A stretch of DNA of 64,000 bases from the NCBI GenBank assembly GCA_910575565.1, contig CAJTFL010000008.1:12179-76178 (forward strand). The letters run 5' to 3'. Position numbers and translations under genes: made by a program. The DNA comes from Lachnospiraceae bacterium (GTDB taxonomy: Bacteria; Bacillota; Clostridia; Lachnospirales; Lachnospiraceae). Shown here one piece after another: positions 47,701 through 54,129 of the stretch (its first letter is position 1; every line of letters starts with the position of its first letter). The notes beneath the pieces were generated by a model. It had not been told where the DNA came from. It was given only the letters and a program-made list of their open reading frames with translations, and ran no database searches.

Positions 47701-48896
47701 TCAAGAAAACGGTTTCTGGTATCGAGCCTGTGGAAGGAAGAAAGTTCCCCTTCACCTTGACCGTAGATAATCCGGCAGTGAACGGCGAACATGGCGATGT
47801 AACATTCGTAAATGGCGTTGCAGAATTTGAATTGGCGGATAATGAGTCGGTGCTTGTTGACCGGCTGCCGGAAGGCGTTCATTACACCATAGAGGAAGGC
47901 CAGCATGATGGTTATTCCTCCAATGCACCTAATAACGCATCGGGGATTATTGAAGGTGAAACTATTATCCCGGTAAGCTTTATCAATGTAGTGGATACAG
48001 GTGAATTGTCTGTTCAAAAGACCGTGACCGGAAAGGCCGGGGAGCGGGAAAAAGAATTTACGTTTACCATAGCATTAACTTATAAGGGGAATCCTTTGGC
48101 AGGAACGTATCCATATACCGGAAGTACTGTGGCAGAAGGCGTAAGCGCACCGCAGGGCGGAAATATGACGTTTGATGCCAGAGGAGAAGCGAGAATTACC
48201 TTGAAGCATGGTCAGAAAATTACAGTATCCGGCTTGCCAGTAGATGCGGAATATAAAGTAACCGAAGCAGAAGCTAACCGGGGCGGTTATACGACAGTAG
48301 TGACGGATTCGGTAGGGATTATTGTGAAGGATGAGGAGAAGACGGTGAAGTTTGTAAATAACAAGCCAGAGACTCCTGAGGAAACCACTCCCACGGAGCC
48401 GACCACTCCCGAGGAAACCACTCCCACGGAGCCGACCACTCCCGAGGAAACTTCTCCTTCTGAGGAGCCAACCACTCCTGAGGAAACTTCTCCTTCTGAG
48501 GAACCAACCACTCCCGAGGAAACCACCCCCACGGAGCCGACCACTCCTGCGGAATCCCCGGAGAACCCGACTACCCCATCAAGGCCCAGCGGCGGCGGTG
48601 GAGGCGGCGGCGGAAGGGATCGGGACAGAAATCCCAGCCTGACCCCAGAACCTACGCCGATTCCTCCGGAAGAAGTGCCGTTAGCCAACATTGATCCGGA
48701 AGACGTTCCTCTGGCGATGATGCCCAGCGAGAGTCCCGCGGAGGCAATGGTTATTGATGATGAGGGCGTTCCGCTGTTCGGCCTTCCCAGAACCGGAGAC
48801 CGGGGCGTTGCCACAGGAGCGCTTATCGGAATGATGCTCTTATCGCTGATGGCGGCCTGCGGAATCCATGTGAAGAAGCGGAAAGAGGAAGAGTAA
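38754..48896 (+). CDS. Giant LPxTG-anchored adhesin with beta-helix and Cna-B-like stalk, copy 3 (3380 aa)
   Basis: The largest of the three adhesins. The signal peptide (about 1-36) and N-terminal domain (SIFMVDGQEIL-like, about 43-165) match the others. An acidic stalk to about 740 holds six units of a 13-residue repeat. Then come the DDWEIPG block (about 746), the beta-sandwich-like insertion (791-889), the VNVPDGAF domain (from about 896) and two beta-helix regions (about 1040-1526 and 1946-2312, GGGIY/GGGV repeats). A Cna-B-like domain starts near 2319, followed by six DUF7601/Cna-B-like repeats near 2446, 2579, 2711, 2849, 2979 and 3083. After a TPEE-rich linker, LPRTGD begins at 3344. 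It starts at ATG 38754 behind AAAGGAG. Anchoring to peptidoglycan by a sortase encoded elsewhere is expected. The ligand is unknown. Confidence 0.9.
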   Translation: MLRKVRKNYKRLVAFLLSAAMIITNVGGNAGTVFAAEGQEERESAIFMVDGQEILEAIQGLKDQVAFSKEDLEEMGLDASRKGVLKKYEKLLLPEEGKVYELALNINTELALEGTALQVFYNGKTKEVIFLYMNESGQSVDCYVNIDGYETKVVTVEANDANVTAGVQETTAGEETGEEPGNGSGGSGSSGGGSGSTGGSGGSGNGGSGSGSSGASDGQSAEDGTSGEATEGSKEEASSADEGNGSEEDADKASEEETKAEAPKEESKADETGSAKEESKSEADGDGKEQPEKGTDGKDDKDEKESADSDKAENGGEEADKKETESARPEGSGQDKGTSDKDGSQKPSDADSGKDTDKAEGDAGKEDDSADKAGDQGSKDDKEDAADKGSDDAKGDSADKADGSDSKEDSADKADGSDSKEDSADKADGSDSKEDSADKADGSDSKEDSADKADSSDSKEDSADKADDSGSKGDSADKADGGSDDASSSKDEDKSSGSGDSGSDGAGADSSNDGGSSDRHDGNRLSLSMSRHQAGIVAIQLDEIQDEGEAEEETTTVEETEEETEEETTTVKETEEETEKETKAEAVKEETEGNVAEEETTEKATEKETEAETTEEAAEKETEAETTEKADKEETAKEESKAEETEKGTETAAETKETEKETVKAEESTEPEMDSEQGAEATGEGQEESKETQSQEEAETTVSEESADKTADESKEESSKAEDESKAEGSDQGGADNSQSNGEELSDDWEIPGKVYETVTIQETINARAYCVELQYVQKIVEATKGEEIPETISTGFSVDYMINLEDAAQIKGADSVEEGENLYFAVEPKNGYEIIEVLVNGEWLEAVEDLDSLVRETAPEWRGYSYVYYVENVTEDLEVIVNLEELVPVIPSKVYTSETDDALFSVNVPDGAFEEEVELRVAKIVDKQHLEELSDQANSAIKTEKAIAGIMAYDVTFVSAETGNEVEPSKAVEVSIRLKKSAVPEDVEETDVTGISVVHLPENDKAEVVASAEDVKEKEFEFQTDGFSIYVIAAEKAASVELDGKSYSTITEAINSITDQENETIVLLEDISENVVSNGKSYTLNLNGMKLTSKAAGKSAYTINGGKVTIQDGTITGTKKSGSVNISGIRSVNADVALKNCVIEKNAGYSYGGGIYAEGGSFTLEDCKVTENKANYGAGIYALNCKVGIRGNSKVNGNTGSYSNSAGGLYIKGGSLVTENGQEGSTERTIEISNNNSTSTTTNGIYLLDCAVQIKDAKISANGFHGIEIKNTKAENNIVFENAEFSGHSVVNALYVNNVGETVLTNCDISGNHLVSSQKTMAPVYFMVGGAKTLTGCTFSGNSATSTYGGTYASNVKTRDTCGGLYIAGKGDVAVDGCTFIGNEGRIGALITKSAVTTIKGGSVFAENVGTAVYSGTYASGAIRAQSGTVTISGAVIKNNSVITTYKNSAGGIDVAGGTFKMNADTGDVAVYNNLYNDEPRDLYLNTGFSSITILPADKMRDPADSKLKWGAWNDGNQDVTETVTHDTKSKTGVWKAVEKAMSEVVQIGEMKFETLSQAIKAAQAGDVITLIEESAPVSQTLEINKAIVIDLNNHKIEPDANMDTIMKPLISVKSGGSLTLSGEGTIGHWIEIADVKERNSGKEGSLYLEGNIRIESLSSHEVPIESYGTVVVKKDIDNLMINSYKGKVEVAEDVHIGKLDILQTVGFKKIYPKNLVINGYVENLILTQKRTQKADTAEAVLNGRIGTLTLKHEGCSNGLPNTYAGENFSAEAIQLTPSLGYTNPAYDILLDPKKEADDIIMIQGSEGHFIQADEVNNLENVVWKKPADATGNDNFLRFLVRPAIDEKGNLVLRKSVSAGIYLDGEKGNDEENSGLAADDAVKSFERAKELLSQTEYDTIYVVGAVTVNASDAEWTFEDLAGNEGSSKQYKVQRYLKYFGPLVIVPNGAELTLRDIIIDGGGNELNTKDASVTAPLVMNNGKLTVTNGAVLRNNHNTYQDISYEGGAVRNAGMLEMTGGVIEANSAVSGGGVFNRGTFTFSGGEIKNNAGQGKHRSSGTLDKNGNYKKEIFNAGGGVFIANSGKMTMSGDAVISGNTAKIGGGISLGNNHNVYIGSTFTMVGGTIDGNEAEKEGGGIFIQENCSAKVTKGNITNNKSHGGAFGGGGVYVNGGTGLGKNGLLELENVKISNNEASGKGGGVAACPSANVKIYLDDGGLIKYNQGSGKEFDIYSTNIGYNKYSSKGIYLSRYMKGGASYDWTNVEDKPTNEFCVYSASEKVSVTDDELPVKITGNTADTNGGGIGTNGDVIIGKDNPDLIEVSVSKEWKYDQDGEVVSGIENLKPINAAIGSVTFQLQERKKLKDGEQDNGQGWKDVVYGGKASSVPDGEKWSTITFLNLRKVDSDGDAVEYRVVELTDDGYILVDTKHETDEITGNSSWTFINMPTYSLKLMKRVEDNYNKYTPDKKFTFEITLKKADATPYNGMISAVKGMVSSNEDMSQTEEAVDVVFTDGRASVELGKDEYIHLKQLTAGMEYSVTETEESGYETRVNGKITNTAEGTIQIGVNQVECLNKVEEPRGKLKIRKIVEDGDLEKDWHFSIELQDRDGKPLDTIGKVYTFTYFEGPEEKEIASAREPIQNGKVDIVLKHNQSVEIDSLPEGTNYIVKEKEANQGNYSTTVVGTVEAASDSAEGKIAENEIAEVVFKNKLNTGSLEISKKVAVLGGDLTDRNKNDVFTFDVELTKPEGTDGDLRNILHEFGVVEGIEGAAVPADDAFVVTEPGKDSLKLKLTLKHGQKVILTNLPAGTIYTVNENDAGESGYTVVKDSFTGVIEKEETAEAAFTNTVLTSGLMISKAVLGDSLTEANRNTEFTFEVELRDRDGSILTGRYPYTGSKEGTITSGETVTLKDGEWISIQNLPEKAQYTVWEKTTNTSGYTASVSGEGCSSVEGFGDKLIGGEGTLVGDGGSAVQFTNTVKVGSLEIKKTVSGIEPVEGRKFPFTLTVDNPAVNGEHGDVTFVNGVAEFELADNESVLVDRLPEGVHYTIEEGQHDGYSSNAPNNASGIIEGETIIPVSFINVVDTGELSVQKTVTGKAGEREKEFTFTIALTYKGNPLAGTYPYTGSTVAEGVSAPQGGNMTFDARGEARITLKHGQKITVSGLPVDAEYKVTEAEANRGGYTTVVTDSVGIIVKDEEKTVKFVNNKPETPEETTPTEPTTPEETTPTEPTTPEETSPSEEPTTPEETSPSEEPTTPEETTPTEPTTPAESPENPTTPSRPSGGGGGGGGRDRDRNPSLTPEPTPIPPEEVPLANIDPEDVPLAMMPSESPAEAMVIDDEGVPLFGLPRTGDRGVATGALIGMMLLSLMAACGIHVKKRKEEE
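39954..40187 (+). repeat. 39-bp (13-residue) coding repeat in adhesin 3
   Basis: Six units encoding ADGSDSKEDSADK recur every 39 bases from 39954. Several differ only by silent changes, so the array is recent. Confidence 0.92.
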
Positions 48897-48939
48897 ACGG
48901 GAGTAAAGCGTAAATCGATCATAATGATCACGAAAGAAG

Positions 48940-49009
48940 TTAATGGAAATTAATCGAAGTTAATCAAGATTAATCAAAGTTAATCAAGGTTAATCAAAAT
49001 TAATCGAAA
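48940..49009 (+). repeat. Minisatellite, seven 10-bp units
   Basis: TTAATCAAAG-type units repeat with a 10-bp period between the adhesin 3 stop codon and its terminator, and upstream of the fourth AAA-ATPase gene. Confidence 0.9.
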
Positions 49010-49014
49010 TGGAT

Positions 49015-49050
49015 GCAACCGGCGCAGCGTATGCTGCGCCGGTTGCTTTT
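49015..49050 (+). terminator. Rho-independent terminator after adhesin 3
   Basis: A perfect 14-bp stem GCAACCGGCGCAGC / GCTGCGCCGGTTGC with a GTAT loop is followed by TTTT. The leader from 49051 to 49207 before the next gene holds no other clear feature. Confidence 0.93.
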
Positions 49051-49207
49051 GGAAGAAAAATGAAAAAGTATTGAATATTAGCGTTGATTACAGTACAATT
49101 TAGTTAATCATTTAAAGGAATCAGGTAAACGCTAACTATGTGATGTTTATGATGCCGTATAGGGATAAATGCTGATGGATTGGCGAGGCGGAAGGGAGGC
49201 CGGGCTT

Positions 49208-50920
49208 GTGAGGCAAATTACCGGGATTGGATACCAGGATTTTGAGGAAATTAGGGATGGCGGTATTTTTTATATTGATAAAACGGATTTTATCCGGGAG
49301 TGGTGGGAATATGCCGATAAAGTAACCTTAATTGCCCGTCCAAGGCGGTTCGGGAAAACGTTGAATATGAGTATGCTGGAAAAATTTTTCTCTGTCCGAT
49401 TCGCAGGCCGCAGGGATTTATTTGAGGGGCTGGAGATTTGGAAGCAGGAGAAATACAGAAAGCTCCAAGGGACATATCCGGTTATCAGCCTGTCATTTGC
49501 TAATGTAAAGGAGAGGACTTATAAGGGCGCTTTTTGGCGGATCAGCCAGATTATTTCGGAGCTGTACAGCAATAACCGTTTTTTGCTGGATGGAGATTTG
49601 CTGTCAAAGGAAGAAAAAAATTATGCCAGAAGCGTTTCTGCGGATATGCCGGAAGCGGCAGCGGCAGCGGCCATCCATCAGCTTTCTAAATTCCTTCATG
49701 ATTATTACGGTAAAAAAGTGCTTATCTTTTTGGATGAGTATGATACACCGATGCAGGAAGCTTATGTTAATGAGTATTGGGATGAGCTTGCATCGTTTAT
49801 TCGGAATATGTTTAATGCAGCGTTTAAGGCGAATCCTTACTTGGAGCGGGCAGTAATGACGGGTATAACCAGGATAGGCAAGGAGTCGATTTTTTCCGAT
49901 TTAAATAACCTTGAAGTAGTAACGGCTACTTCTGAAAAATATGGGGACAGCTTCGGCTTCACTGAGGGGGAAGTATTTGCCGCTTTAGAGGCTTATGGTT
50001 TTGCAGACAGGAAAAAAGAGGTAAAGAAATGGTATGATGGCTTTACTTTTGGAGGGAAAAAGGATATTTATAATCCCTGGTCAATCATCAATTATTTAGA
50101 TAAGGGGAAACTGGGGGCATATTGGGCCAATGCCAGTTCCAATAGCCTGGTGGGGAAATTGATCCAGGAGGGAAGCAAAGAGATTAAGATAGAGATGGAA
50201 AGGCTTCTTTCCGGGAAGACATTGGTTGCGGAAATTGATGAGCAGCTTGCTTACAGTCAGCTTTCCACAAAACAGAATGCGATTTGGAGTTTGCTTCTTG
50301 CCAGCGGATATTTGAAAGTGGTTGGCTATGAGGGTTATGGGGAGGATGCTGATGAGCACTTTATGCCTGCTGAACCAAAATATGAATTGGCATTGACGAA
50401 TTTAGAAGTGAAGATAATGTTCCGGGTTATGATTCGGGACTGGTTTGCGCGTTCAGAAGATGCGTATAATGATTTTGTCAAAGCTTTGCTGCTAGGAGAT
50501 TTGGATGCTATGAATTTGTACATGAATAAGGTAGCATTATCGATGTTCAGTTATTTTGATACAGGGAAGAACCCAGGTGATGGGGATCCAGAGCGTTTTT
50601 ATCACGGTTTTGTTTTGGGGTTGATGGCAGAGTTATCTGGGCGTTATGTGCTGACCTCTAATCGGGAAAGTGGCTTCGGCCGTTATGATGTGATGCTGGA
50701 GCCCAGGAGGGCAGAAGATGATGGGATAATTATGGAGTTTAAAGTTTTCCAGTCGAAGAGGGAAAAAGGGCTGGAGGATACGGCAGAAGCGGCATTAAAG
50801 CAGATAGAAGAGAAGAAATACGAAAGTCTTTTAATAGAAAAAGGTATCCCAAGAGAAAGAATTCGCAAGTACGGCTTTGCTTTCCGGGGAAAGGAAATCT
50901 TGATTGGGGGCGGCAGATAA
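49208..50920 (+). CDS. AAA-ATPase-like / PDDEXK_9 protein, copy 4
   Basis: A 570-residue paralogue of the three tandem genes at 13.9-19.5 kb. It has RPRRFGKTL (Walker A variant), VLIFLDEYDTPM (Walker B), TGITRIGKESIFSDLNN, and C-terminal GRYDVML with IIMEFKVF (D...ExK). Its middle block (RISQIISELYSNNRFLLDGD) is the copy 2 type, and it has its own segment near residues 375-390 (GYEGYGEDADEHF). The start is GTG 49208 with GGGAGG 9 bases upstream, equivalent to the start of the other copies. Its codon use is more AT-rich than the tandem copies, which suggests an older divergence. The function is unknown. Confidence 0.85.
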   Translation: MRQITGIGYQDFEEIRDGGIFYIDKTDFIREWWEYADKVTLIARPRRFGKTLNMSMLEKFFSVRFAGRRDLFEGLEIWKQEKYRKLQGTYPVISLSFANVKERTYKGAFWRISQIISELYSNNRFLLDGDLLSKEEKNYARSVSADMPEAAAAAAIHQLSKFLHDYYGKKVLIFLDEYDTPMQEAYVNEYWDELASFIRNMFNAAFKANPYLERAVMTGITRIGKESIFSDLNNLEVVTATSEKYGDSFGFTEGEVFAALEAYGFADRKKEVKKWYDGFTFGGKKDIYNPWSIINYLDKGKLGAYWANASSNSLVGKLIQEGSKEIKIEMERLLSGKTLVAEIDEQLAYSQLSTKQNAIWSLLLASGYLKVVGYEGYGEDADEHFMPAEPKYELALTNLEVKIMFRVMIRDWFARSEDAYNDFVKALLLGDLDAMNLYMNKVALSMFSYFDTGKNPGDGDPERFYHGFVLGLMAELSGRYVLTSNRESGFGRYDVMLEPRRAEDDGIIMEFKVFQSKREKGLEDTAEAALKQIEEKKYESLLIEKGIPRERIRKYGFAFRGKEILIGGGR

Positions 50921-51046
50921 GGATTTCCCTGGGGATGTTTATTTTTACCCCTAAGCTTAAGGGGCAGGGAGAAGAAAAGCTTGGCATGAATATAATGATA
51001 AAAAACGGAAAATATGAAGGGTGAAATGAGCCAAGGAGGCGGCAGT

Positions 51047-52585
51047 ATGGCGGTATTGCAGCTGGCAGGCGAGGGCATCGGTACAGGATGGCACTGGCTG
51101 ATCCAGAATATTATTATTTTCAACATTTTATTAAGCGTTTTGATTATCTTTTTTCAGCGCCGGGATCCGAAAAGCGTATGGACCTGGCTGTTTGCCTTGA
51201 ATTTTATCCCGGTTTTCGGAATCTTGTTTTACTTGTTTTTCGGCCAGGATCTGCGGAAAAGCAAGATGTTCAGGATTAAAGAGGTGGAGGATCGGCTGAA
51301 ATATTCCGCCAGAAACCAGGAGCGGATAATCCGGGACGCCCATATTATGGATACCCATGATCCTGCGGCTCAGGATTATGGAAGCCTGGCGCTGTATAAT
51401 TTAGAAACCTCGGGGGCGGTGCTGACCGGCAGGAATGAGCTGGAAATTTTTACGGACGGACGGAAAAAATTTGCGGATCTCAGGAAGGAGCTTAGGGGAG
51501 CCAGGCGCTATATCCATATCCAGTATTACATCATTAAGAATGATGAGGTGTTCCATTCCATCGTCCCCATCCTGCGGGAAAAGGCAAGGGAGGGCGTGGA
51601 GGTAAGGGTTCTGGTGGACGGCATGGGAGGCCGGTTTATGCCAAGGAAGCTGTGGCGTGAGCTGCGGCAGGCAGGGATTAAGCTGGGGATTTTCTTTCCC
51701 CCGGTTTTGGGCAGGCTGAACTTCCGGGTGAATTACCGGAACCATCGGAAGATTGTGGTGATTGACGGGAATTTAGGATATGTAGGCGGGTTTAATATTG
51801 GAAAGGAATATATTTCCAAAGATCCGAAATTTGGCTATTGGCGGGATACCCATCTAAAGATCCGCGGGGATGCTGCCCTCAGCCTGCAGATCCGGTTTGC
51901 CTTGGACTGGAATTACACCGTCCATGAGAATTTGTTTTTATTTGGGAAATATTTCGGGGAAGCCCCGGAGGATGAAATGCTGGGAAAACAGGAAAACCGC
52001 AGCCAAATTGCCCGGGCATCGGGCCAAAGAACGGATAATGTGCGGATTCAGATTATCAGCAGCGGTCCCGATACCCGGACGAAGAATATCCGGGACAACT
52101 ACCTGGAATTATTCCATAAGGCAAAGGATCATATCTATATCCAAACGCCCTATTTTGTTCCAGATGATGCCGTGCTGTCAGCCCTTAAGATTGCCGCCCT
52201 TTCCGGCGTGGATGTGCGGCTGATGATTCCCTGCAAGCCGGATCATCCTTTTGTTTACTGGGCTACTTATTCTTACGCCGGGGAGCTTTTGGCTTCCGGG
52301 GCCAAGTGTTACGTCTATGAAAACGGCTTTCTTCATGCCAAAGGTGTTATGGTGGACGGGATGGTAAGCTGCTACGGCACGGCCAATATGGATATCCGCA
52401 GCTTTGAGCTGAATTTTGAGGTGAATGCGCTGATTTATGACGAGGCCTCCACGGAACAGCTGGAGCAGATATTCCTGGATGATTTGCCTCATTGCCGGGA
52501 ACTGACCAGGGAGTCCTACCAGAACCGGAATTTGGTCATCCGGGTGAAGGAGCAGTTTTGCAGGCTGCTTTCGCCGCTGCTTTGA
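51047..52585 (+). CDS. cls: Cardiolipin synthase, phospholipase D family
   Basis: A 512-residue membrane enzyme that joins two phosphatidylglycerols to cardiolipin. Two N-terminal transmembrane helices (about 15-35 and 45-65) are followed by two HKD motifs: HRKIVVID (then GNLGYVGGFNIG) and HAKGVMVDG (then TANMDIRSFELNFE). The length is typical for Gram-positive Cls. The start at 51047 has AAGGAGG 7 bases upstream; an in-frame ATG at 51014 has no site. It begins a run of lipid and core genes on the plus strand. Confidence 0.93.
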   Translation: MAVLQLAGEGIGTGWHWLIQNIIIFNILLSVLIIFFQRRDPKSVWTWLFALNFIPVFGILFYLFFGQDLRKSKMFRIKEVEDRLKYSARNQERIIRDAHIMDTHDPAAQDYGSLALYNLETSGAVLTGRNELEIFTDGRKKFADLRKELRGARRYIHIQYYIIKNDEVFHSIVPILREKAREGVEVRVLVDGMGGRFMPRKLWRELRQAGIKLGIFFPPVLGRLNFRVNYRNHRKIVVIDGNLGYVGGFNIGKEYISKDPKFGYWRDTHLKIRGDAALSLQIRFALDWNYTVHENLFLFGKYFGEAPEDEMLGKQENRSQIARASGQRTDNVRIQIISSGPDTRTKNIRDNYLELFHKAKDHIYIQTPYFVPDDAVLSALKIAALSGVDVRLMIPCKPDHPFVYWATYSYAGELLASGAKCYVYENGFLHAKGVMVDGMVSCYGTANMDIRSFELNFEVNALIYDEASTEQLEQIFLDDLPHCRELTRESYQNRNLVIRVKEQFCRLLSPLL

Positions 52586-52612
52586 AGGCGGCGTTTATTT
52601 ATTTCCATATGC

Positions 52613-53209
52613 ATGATTTTTCCCGCCCCGGCGCATAATAACCCCATGGAAAAGACATGGGTAAAACAAAAGGAATTTTTGCAAAATTTTTTGAAATGCG
52701 GCACGGTAGGGTGGTGCTTGGAAATCTTATTTACGTCTGTGGATTCAATATTGTCCAGGGACTGGCGGCTGATGGGGCGCACATCCCTTTTAATGTTCCC
52801 GATTTACGGATTGGGAGCCCTTCTGGGGCCTATCGGGCGGTGGATTGACCGCTGGCTGGATGAGGGGGTGTGGGAGCCAGGCGTTATCGCCGCTTCTGCT
52901 TTGCTGGGGTTTGATAAGGAGAGGAAAGGCACAGCCGGCAGCCATCTGCTGGCGGATATCCCTTTGCGGGATCTGGCTCTGCGTCATGGCATGATTGATA
53001 TGGTGCTGATTTTCTGCGCGGAGTACCTTTTTGGGTTTTGGATGCGCAGGATCGGCATCTGCCCCTGGGATTACAGCGGCAGGCCGACGAATGTAAACGG
53101 CCTGATCCGCCTGGATTTCGCCCCTTTATGGTTTGGGACAGGCCTTCTTTTTGAGGGGATTACGGGAAAATTCCGCCGCCGCACAGGGGCTGGGAACCAG
53201 CGCCCTTAA
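52613..53209 (+). CDS. CmpB-like putative ABC transporter permease (membrane protein)
   Basis: A protein of up to 198 residues with several hydrophobic segments (about 28-45, 60-78, 135-152, 170-188). The C-terminal signature CPWDYSGRPTNVNG followed by GLIRLDFAPLWFGTGLLFE is typical of the Firmicutes family annotated as putative ABC-transporter type IV (PF06541, CmpB). Its biological role is not established. The true start is uncertain: neither 52613 nor the ATG at 52646 has a good ribosome binding site. It lies 27 bases after cls. Confidence 0.75.
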   Translation: MIFPAPAHNNPMEKTWVKQKEFLQNFLKCGTVGWCLEILFTSVDSILSRDWRLMGRTSLLMFPIYGLGALLGPIGRWIDRWLDEGVWEPGVIAASALLGFDKERKGTAGSHLLADIPLRDLALRHGMIDMVLIFCAEYLFGFWMRRIGICPWDYSGRPTNVNGLIRLDFAPLWFGTGLLFEGITGKFRRRTGAGNQRP

Positions 53210-53255
53210 TTTGGGAAAAACCAATAAAAAACAGGCAAAAAAATCTTCCGCAGGC

Positions 53256-53284
53256 TTGTAATTCGCCTTTCCCTAGATTATAAT
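53256..53284 (+). promoter_or_regulatory. Promoter of plsC
   Basis: TTGTAA (53256-53261) and TATAAT (53279-53284) are separated by 17 bp, about 30 bases upstream of the plsC start codon. Confidence 0.8.
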
Positions 53285-53313
53285 CTTTTTAAATGGGGTA
53301 AGAGGTGATTCAG

Positions 53314-54060
53314 ATGATACGATTTATCATATTGGCAACGACATTGTTTCTGTTTCTGGGACTGGGCAGCCCGCTGCTGCTATATGAGTGGGTTCTTGGA
53401 AAATCCAATCCCCAGGCCAGGGACAGGCAGTGCGTTGCCATTGTGCGGTTTATGTTCGGGCTGCTGTTAAAGATTTCGGGGACTAAGGTAAGCGTGGAGG
53501 GAAGGGAGAATATCCCTGAAGGCCAGGCTGTTTTGTATGTGGGGAACCATACCAGCTATTTTGATATCTTGATTGGTTATACCACCACCAAGGGGCTTTT
53601 AGGCTTTGTGGCGAAAAAGGAAATGCTTCGCTATCCTTTCTTAAAGAATTGGATGGAGTATGTGCACTGCCTTTTTTTGGACCGGGAGAATTTAAAAGAG
53701 GGGCTAAAGACCATTTTGACCGGGGTGGAAAAGGTGAAGGCGGGGATTTCCATCTGGATTTTCCCGGAAGGAACCAGAAATGAAAATACGGAGCTTACTA
53801 AACTGCTCCCTTTTAAGGAGGGGAGCTTAAAAATCGCGGAAAAGTCCGGCTGTCCGGTGATTCCGGTAGCCATGGTGGGGAATGCGGATATTTTTGAGAA
53901 GCATATTCCCTTTATCCGGAAAAGGAGCGTCCGGATCCGGTACGGGGAGCCGATTATGGTGAAGGAGCTGCCAAAGGAGCTTAAGAAAAAAAGCGGCGCT
54001 TACCTTCGGGAGGTGATTATCGGGATGCTTAAGGAGATGGAGGACGAAGCGGCTTCTTAA
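53314..54060 (+). CDS. plsC: 1-acyl-sn-glycerol-3-phosphate acyltransferase
   Basis: A 248-residue membrane-associated acyltransferase that converts lysophosphatidic acid to phosphatidic acid. It has an N-terminal hydrophobic helix, the catalytic motif NHTSYFD (HX4D), a LFLDREN segment, the FPEGTR substrate motif and the late PVIPVAM block. ATG 53314 has AGAGG 8 bases upstream and is preferred over GTG 53305, which lies inside that site. The neighbouring cls suggests a phospholipid cluster, but a separate promoter (53256) precedes it. Confidence 0.9.
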   Translation: MIRFIILATTLFLFLGLGSPLLLYEWVLGKSNPQARDRQCVAIVRFMFGLLLKISGTKVSVEGRENIPEGQAVLYVGNHTSYFDILIGYTTTKGLLGFVAKKEMLRYPFLKNWMEYVHCLFLDRENLKEGLKTILTGVEKVKAGISIWIFPEGTRNENTELTKLLPFKEGSLKIAEKSGCPVIPVAMVGNADIFEKHIPFIRKRSVRIRYGEPIMVKELPKELKKKSGAYLREVIIGMLKEMEDEAAS

Positions 54061-54129
54061 AGCATTTTTCAAACACATTCTGGGGAAAGAGGATGGGGAA
54101 GAAAACCGTTAGGGAAAGGATATTGATGG

